Source: Minisyncoccota bacterium (GTDB lineage Bacteria > Patescibacteriota > Minisyncoccia > Phycocordibacterales > UBA9973). From it: a stretch of DNA of 18,018 bases. Under the pieces are notes generated by a model. That model was not told the DNA's origin. It did no database searches and saw only the letters and a list, made by a program, of their open reading frames with translations. Shown piece after piece: positions 13,612 through 18,018 of this stretch. A program made the position numbers and the translations under genes. Numbering within the stretch: the stretch's first letter is position 1; every line of letters starts with the position of its first letter. Location of the stretch: NCBI GenBank assembly GCA_018060905.1, contig JAGOVD010000009.1, positions 1-18,018 of the forward strand, read 5' to 3'.

Positions 13612-16600
13612 TTAGTGAGTTAGTGATGGCATAGCAAGGTTGAGTTCTGGACACTTGATCATATTGATCCAGCGCTTCGTTGTCTTGTATACATAGCCCG
13701 TACCACTTTCGTCGATGCCGCCAGGAGTTTGCTTCCATGGTTGAAGTACTTGTCCTGCTTCTTTAACTTGAAACGCCTTGAGTACATCGAATGTCTGTTG
13801 ATCATACACACCCGTCGTCATCAATAGAGATCCCATGTATGTGTTGAGGAACGCTTGAAGTCGGATCACATCAGCTTTGTCGTTTGATTGACCACGCTTG
13901 ATATAGCTGTGGATGTACTCGCTACACATTGATGCTCCAAGGACGAGTCCTTCGGCATCCCCTGCTGTTGCTGATGCACCGAGCACAGAACCACTACTTC
14001 TACTGCGCGATCCTGAGCCTCCACCTCCAGTATTTTCATCCTCTCCTTCACCGTCCGTGAAAACATTTGGAAGACATTCTTCACCGTCGAGATAATATCC
14101 TGTTGGAACAACCGATTGGTTTCCTGGGAGGTTTGGACAAATATCCACAACAGGAGGGAGATCGTCACAGTCTTCATTGACAACGATGATGTATACGTCC
14201 TCGGCGAGATTGGTAAATGAACCATCTTGAGTTATTGGTGACGCCTCTGCTGCTGCAAGCGAGCCCACACCCTTTTTGTACCCCACGAGTCGGTACATGT
14301 TAGGTAGACACTGCGCACCTGGAGCAAGGACGTAGCCGGTATTGGTTTGTTCAGTGGTCGCATAATCTGATCCAGCCTTCATGTTTGCAGTGAGGCTTGC
14401 GTATTTAAGTGGTGCACCGCCATTACCTATACCGAGGGTGTAGTACGCCACTATTGGCGCCACATCATCTGGTTCTTGCCATGTTGAAGTCATTGGAAAT
14501 TTCATGATCCCAGCATCATCAGGAACTTGAGTCATCTCCCCTTCGCCATCGCGGAGATATTTGTATACATGTGCCTGTACTTCACATTTAATATTGTGCA
14601 CGATCAAGTATTTGTCGCCATCGATCGTGATCGCAGGTGCAGGTAGTGTTGGGGCGATACCTGCTGCTTCGACAAGTGTTGACCCCGTAGAGTATCCAGC
14701 AAGTGCATACGGTCTACCTTCTGCACAGCTTGCACCCACGAGAGGTGTTGTGAGGTTTTCGTCAATCGTAAATATTGAACCCTTTTTGTGAACGTGTGTT
14801 GTTGCTTCATAGACACCATCACCATTCACCCATCCACTTGGCTTGAGAACAAAGTCTCCATCTGGATTGTTGATATTCATCGGGAAGCTTGCATTGTCTG
14901 CACTCTCCGCCGTTGCACGAATGCCTCCTATGAATTTGATGACGTGGATTTTGCCTTTGCCTGGAACTTGTGGATTCTCAGTACACTTGGTGTTATGCAC
15001 GATGAGATACTGATCTCCATCAATGGTGATTGCTGGTGCTATCTCAGTCTTGGTGGCAAGAACAGCATCGTTATAGGTTGCAGCGGTAGAGTATCCGACG
15101 AGTGCAAATGGCCTACCGTCTTCACAGCTTGCGCCAACGAGATCAGTTGAGAGGTTTTCATCAATCGTAAACACTGAGCCATTTGGATGTGCAAAGGTTG
15201 TTGCTTCGTATTCCCCATCTTCTCCTGGTACCCATCCGCTTGACTTGAGCATGAAATCTCCGTTTGAAGGATTAATAAACATAGGGAACATTGCATCATC
15301 CACACTTGCCTTTGTCGCACGTACACCGTCGACGAACTTGATGGTGTGAATTTTGCCACGACCTGAGTCATCAGGAACAGGGGAACACTCCCCACCTTCG
15401 ATATGGAGGCGATATAGTGCACCGGCTGGATTTTCCTCTGGGTTTGCACTCCCTGCAAAATTTCTTACGGTCACCTTGATCGTATTGGTGCCCACAACCA
15501 GGTTAGTGACTGGGTATGAAACAGTGCTACCGTAGTTGGTCTCAATGGTTATCTTGTCGTCTATGACGGTACCGTTTATCTCGAGGATAAATCCGTTGTC
15601 AGCCGCCAAATCAATCGTTGCAGCACTTGGAACGTCACTGAGGTTGAAAGTTTTTACAAATGTTTTTTCCTCTTGCGCTGTTGGATTTTGAACATACAAC
15701 GATGACCAAATCCATTTTGCAAATGGAGACTCAGTCATCCATAGTGGTTGTACCCACGCTGGATGTACCCATGTTTCAACGGCAGTATCCGTGGTGCCTT
15801 CGATGATACTTGAAGTGTCACTCACGACATCACATTGTTTTACTTCTTCTTGCGCACTCTTTAGTACATTCCACGCGACACAATAGTAGTGCTTGTTGGG
15901 AACAATCTCTGTCCCATCTTCGGGCATACCAAGGCCTTCGTAGTTGTCATAGTTAGCAATATCGGTCATGCAGTAAAACTCTGCACTAACATCTTTGGTA
16001 TTACCAGGAAATGCTTGAGAAGTAAACGGTATATAGCCGTCTTTTTGTACTTCAGCAAAGTGTAGCTGTGTAATATCAGCAACAGGAATAACCACCGTTG
16101 TCTTACCGCTACCATCTGTTGGATTGCCAAATGTTTCATATCCCGGCATTACTCCAACATAGGTATCTCCACCTGCAGGATACTCAGTACTTTGATCTCC
16201 CCACTGGAAATCCCAACCCCTTTCGAGGCGACAGGTGTCTGAATGTTCTGCAATCCAGTTTGTCGCAGTGTCAGCAGTGATTTCTTCTGGCGCCGTTCCA
16301 CTCGTTGCCCAGTTTGGAAGATCTGTTTCACTATCACAGACGATCTTTGTCGCGGTCACGGTTATGACATCGCTGGTCGTCCATCGAAAAGTCTGCTGTC
16401 CACTATCCGTCGCTGTACCCGACATGACACCATTGGGCGCTCGAGTACCAACTAGATCCATCGTATAGCCTATATTAAGACCGGTTACATACTCAATCTG
16501 CATCGTTATGTTTGGGTCAGAAAAATTACCCGTCATGTTCCATGTGGTATCAGGCTTCTCTCCCGTACCAGCGAAATCACCAAGTCCGTCTTCTGCGCCA

Positions 16601-16914
16601 ACTGTCATCGTGTGTCCAAATACTTGGCCTGCACACCATCCGTCATCACATATGAAGTTGAGATTGTAGTTTCCTGCAATCACACTTACGAGGGGTGCAA
16701 CTTCTTGTTCTACCACAACTACCGCTTCAGCGGGAGCCTCTTCAGTAGTAACTTCTACTATTGCTTCTACAGATTCCGTTTGCGTCTCGAGAGGAGATTC
16801 TTCGACGGCGTACGCGATAACTGGTGCAGTGAGCTGTACCAATAATGCCGCAATCGTGATAATACTCGTAAACTTACTAATAAACGTTTTTCTACTAAAA
16901 AATAGTGCATTCAT
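13612..16914 (-). CDS. Large secreted modular surface protein with peptidoglycan-binding domain
   Basis: An 1100-residue exported protein. Order: signal peptide (1-36), a Glu/Val/Ala-rich spacer (37-75), a Cys-containing beta region (80-380, starting GNYNLNFICDDGWCAGQVFG), a jelly-roll-like module (about 395-508, WIWSSLYVQNPT, then AADNGFILEINGTVI) that resembles carbohydrate-binding sandwiches, two near-identical modules (520-644 and 654-777, each GKIHxIKF...DENL...IVHNxKC), a third distant copy (780-916), a VVDICPNLPGNQ segment, a Gly/Ser/Arg linker with two VLGAS motifs (977 and 991), and a C-terminal peptidoglycan-binding-1 type domain (about 1003-1090, IRLQAFLNTYMGSLL, VLKAFQV). It is likely exported by Sec and held on the cell wall by the last domain; ligand and role are unknown. 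It follows secDF but has its own promoter and leader. Confidence 0.9.
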   Translation of the reverse strand: MNALFFSRKTFISKFTSIITIAALLVQLTAPVIAYAVEESPLETQTESVEAIVEVTTEEAPAEAVVVVEQEVAPLVSVIAGNYNLNFICDDGWCAGQVFGHTMTVGAEDGLGDFAGTGEKPDTTWNMTGNFSDPNITMQIEYVTGLNIGYTMDLVGTRAPNGVMSGTATDSGQQTFRWTTSDVITVTATKIVCDSETDLPNWATSGTAPEEITADTATNWIAEHSDTCRLERGWDFQWGDQSTEYPAGGDTYVGVMPGYETFGNPTDGSGKTTVVIPVADITQLHFAEVQKDGYIPFTSQAFPGNTKDVSAEFYCMTDIANYDNYEGLGMPEDGTEIVPNKHYYCVAWNVLKSAQEEVKQCDVVSDTSSIIEGTTDTAVETWVHPAWVQPLWMTESPFAKWIWSSLYVQNPTAQEEKTFVKTFNLSDVPSAATIDLAADNGFILEINGTVIDDKITIETNYGSTVSYPVTNLVVGTNTIKVTVRNFAGSANPEENPAGALYRLHIEGGECSPVPDDSGRGKIHTIKFVDGVRATKASVDDAMFPMFINPSNGDFMLKSSGWVPGEDGEYEATTFAHPNGSVFTIDENLSTDLVGASCEDGRPFALVGYSTAATYNDAVLATKTEIAPAITIDGDQYLIVHNTKCTENPQVPGKGKIHVIKFIGGIRATAESADNASFPMNINNPDGDFVLKPSGWVNGDGVYEATTHVHKKGSIFTIDENLTTPLVGASCAEGRPYALAGYSTGSTLVEAAGIAPTLPAPAITIDGDKYLIVHNIKCEVQAHVYKYLRDGEGEMTQVPDDAGIMKFPMTSTWQEPDDVAPIVAYYTLGIGNGGAPLKYASLTANMKAGSDYATTEQTNTGYVLAPGAQCLPNMYRLVGYKKGVGSLAAAEASPITQDGSFTNLAEDVYIIVVNEDCDDLPPVVDICPNLPGNQSVVPTGYYLDGEECLPNVFTDGEGEDENTGGGGSGSRSRSSGSVLGASATAGDAEGLVLGASMCSEYIHSYIKRGQSNDKADVIRLQAFLNTYMGSLLMTTGVYDQQTFDVLKAFQVKEAGQVLQPWKQTPGGIDESGTGYVYKTTKRWINMIKCPELNLAMPSLTH
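14584..15357 (-). repeat. Two tandem 134-residue-period modules in the surface protein
   Basis: Residues 520-644 and 654-777 align along their whole length: GKIHTIKFVDG with GKIHVIKFIGG, GSVFTIDENLST with GSIFTIDENLTT, VGASCEDGRPFALVGYST with VGASCAEGRPYALAGYST, ITIDGDQYLIVHNTKC with ITIDGDKYLIVHNIKC. A more diverged third copy follows. This indicates internal duplication of one domain. Confidence 0.85.
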
Positions 16915-16942
16915 AAGTGTTTATAGAAAAATAATAAATGAG

Positions 16943-16977
16943 AGGAGGCACTTGGTGACACCACGTCACAAAGGAGG
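16943..16977 (-). promoter_or_regulatory. Structured leader element: hairpin between two CCTCCT motifs
   Basis: In the predicted leader of the surface protein gene, a GTGAC/GTCAC stem (16955-16969) sits between two CCTCCT hexamers (16943-16948 and 16972-16977). A small palindrome, TGGTGACACCA (16953-16963), overlaps the stem and could instead be a protein-binding operator. No start-proximal ribosome binding site is present. Confidence 0.35.
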
Positions 16978-16999
16978 CTCTTCGCTCCGTACAGATAAA

Positions 17000-17028
17000 A
17001 CAATACGCTTCTCAAACAGGTCTGTCAA
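17000..17028 (-). promoter_or_regulatory. Promoter of the modular surface protein gene
   Basis: On the minus strand a perfect TTGACA (17023-17028), a 17-bp spacer and TATTGT (17000-17005). The start would lie near 16993, giving a leader of about 79 bases, unlike the near-leaderless genes elsewhere. A TATAAA five bases before the ATG is an alternative proximal -10. Confidence 0.6.
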
Positions 17029-17063
17029 GGGAATTGCGGTGGTATATACCCATGTGAAAACGA

Positions 17064-17978
17064 CTACTCTTTGACCATTTTTTTCTGCAACCGTTCAAAA
17101 AATACAAGAAGTGGGCTCGCAAGGAATATCGATGAGTACGTCCCAAAGAACATACCGATTGCAAGCATGATCGAGAACAGTCTAGTACTCTCAGGGCCAA
17201 TGATAGCCAACGTAAGTACCATAACAAATACCATGAGCGATGTGTTGATCGAACGAACGAATGTCTGTGACAAACTGTCCCCGACCGTTGCTTCAAACAG
17301 CGCGTTTCCGTGAGATTCTTTTTTAATTGCCAAATTTTCTCGAATACGGTCAAAGACGACGATAGTATCAGAAATAGAAAGTGCGAGTGTTGTCAATAGC
17401 GCGACAATAAACAAGGTGTCCACCTCCGCTCCATAAAAATGCCCAATGAGTGCGAACGCACCAATACAAATAATGATGTCATGCGTGAGCGTCATGATGA
17501 CCGAAAGACCGTATTTCCATGACGATACCGGCTGTGATGACTTGCGAAAGGCATATGCTACGAACAAAATGATCGCAATAAGTACGAGTACGACTGAAAC
17601 GATTGCCTTGCGCTTCAATTCTGCACCAACCGAAGGGCCAATAGTCGTAAAGCTTTCAACCTTGATGACCGTATCTTCACTACCTCTAAGGGTTGCGATA
17701 ACAGTATCTTTTTCTGCCTCAGTAATGAAGTGTCCCTTGAGGATAATCCCTGATTCTCCTGTTGGCTGCACGATTGCATCCCGCATAGGAGATAGGGAGA
17801 TTGCTTCGGTAACCTCAGCAATCGAAGGGCGCGCCGCAGGATAGCTCAGCTGGATCTGAGATCCTCCTTTGAAATCAATACCGAGTGGTAATCCATATAC
17901 ACCAACCGCCACCATGGCAAGCACGACAAGGGTCGCTGAAAGTCCGATAAAAAAATTTTTGTATTTAATAACAAACAT
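17064..17978 (-). CDS. secF: Protein translocase subunit SecF
   Basis: A 304-residue inner-membrane subunit of the SecDF complex, which uses the ion gradient to help pull exported proteins across the membrane. Seen: first membrane segment (8-31), the diagnostic GIDFKGGSQIQLSY (33-46), an extracytoplasmic domain (about 47-112), SVGAELKRKA (116-125), and membrane segments 2-6 including the ISDTIVVFDRIRENL signature (202-216) that carries the conserved Asp204 and Asp210. It starts one base after the stop codon of the preceding secD frame, implying translational coupling. Length is normal for SecF. No strong terminator is seen after it; the surface protein promoter begins 36 bp downstream. Confidence 0.97.
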   Translation of the reverse strand: MFVIKYKNFFIGLSATLVVLAMVAVGVYGLPLGIDFKGGSQIQLSYPAARPSIAEVTEAISLSPMRDAIVQPTGESGIILKGHFITEAEKDTVIATLRGSEDTVIKVESFTTIGPSVGAELKRKAIVSVVLVLIAIILFVAYAFRKSSQPVSSWKYGLSVIMTLTHDIIICIGAFALIGHFYGAEVDTLFIVALLTTLALSISDTIVVFDRIRENLAIKKESHGNALFEATVGDSLSQTFVRSINTSLMVFVMVLTLAIIGPESTRLFSIMLAIGMFFGTYSSIFLASPLLVFFERLQKKMVKE

Positions 17979-17979
17979 A

Positions 17980-18018
17980 TTACTTGTTGAAACCGCTACT
18001 GAATAAAAAGCGTCCTAT
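17980..18018 (-). CDS. secD: Protein translocase subunit SecD, last 12 residues (partial at right edge)
   Basis: The minus strand is open from the right edge for 12 codons (IGRFLFSSGFNK) and stops with TAA at 17980-17982, one base before the secF ATG. The sequence itself is too short to identify, but secD directly upstream of secF is the standard arrangement. Confidence 0.75.
   Translation of the reverse strand: MGRFLFSSGFNK

Noticed and set aside
13520..13738. Upstream in-frame extension of the CAP gene to an ATG at 13738
   Set aside because: The extra 73 residues would run through the 13571-13604 terminator and into the end of the surface protein gene; the normal CPR-type N-terminus and a promoter support 13519.
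1..18018. Novel defence, toxin-antitoxin or mobile system
   Set aside because: Every long gene is explained by housekeeping, envelope or surface functions; no transposase, integrase, restriction, toxin or reverse transcriptase signature is visible. The helicase-nuclease has defence-system relatives, but its context and domain order fit repair.

Overview
The window reads as chromosomal DNA of a Candidate Phyla Radiation (Patescibacteria, probably Parcubacteria-type) bacterium. Supporting signs are the exported proteins with the N-terminal LDPSCAPGDANCTV signature and an S74 chaperone domain, a VLGAS-type linker in front of a cell-wall binding module, a membrane-anchored CAP protein with a PTEHNG...PHLL N-terminus, a one-chain UvrD helicase-nuclease, and the near absence of Shine-Dalgarno sequences. 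The standard code fits: every long gene is free of in-frame TGA. I see no phage, transposon, CRISPR or recognisable defence island, so most of the window is housekeeping plus cell-envelope genes. The phylum assignment is an inference from family knowledge.

Nearly everything lies on the minus strand. In transcription order, from the right edge: the last codons of secD and a complete secF (Sec translocon motor subunits); a promoter with a leader of about 80 nt; a 1100-residue secreted modular surface protein ending in a peptidoglycan-binding domain; a strong terminator; a CAP-domain membrane protein. A short membrane-protein gene on the plus strand (12199-12405) converges on the CAP gene and diverges from lemA. 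Then comes the cluster lemA - DUF2207 protein - small membrane protein - htpX, a membrane quality-control type grouping. It is followed by tRNA-Ser(GGA), a membrane/coiled-coil protein of unknown function, a terminator, a UvrD-like helicase fused to a PD-(D/E)XK nuclease, a large repeat-bearing S74 surface fibre, and the first half of gyrB running off the left edge.

The most striking signal is regulatory. In several genes a -10 hexamer, often an extended TGn-TANANT box, ends only 6-12 bases before the start ATG, so the transcript would begin at or within a few bases of the start codon. Together with the missing ribosome binding sites this points to widespread leaderless or near-leaderless expression. 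Two divergent promoters (lemA and the small plus-strand gene) share almost the same bases as their -35 element. Other points of interest are a 16-bp perfect palindrome inside a gyrB insertion, an 11-unit 51-bp repeat array in the S74 protein, a long acidic tail after the S74 self-cleavage domain, and an unusual iron-sulfur-like cysteine pattern at the end of the helicase-nuclease.

No stretch above 300 bases lacks a gene. The largest spacers are 8181-8346 (promoter of the membrane protein and two inverted repeats) and 16915-17063 (promoter and structured leader of the surface protein).
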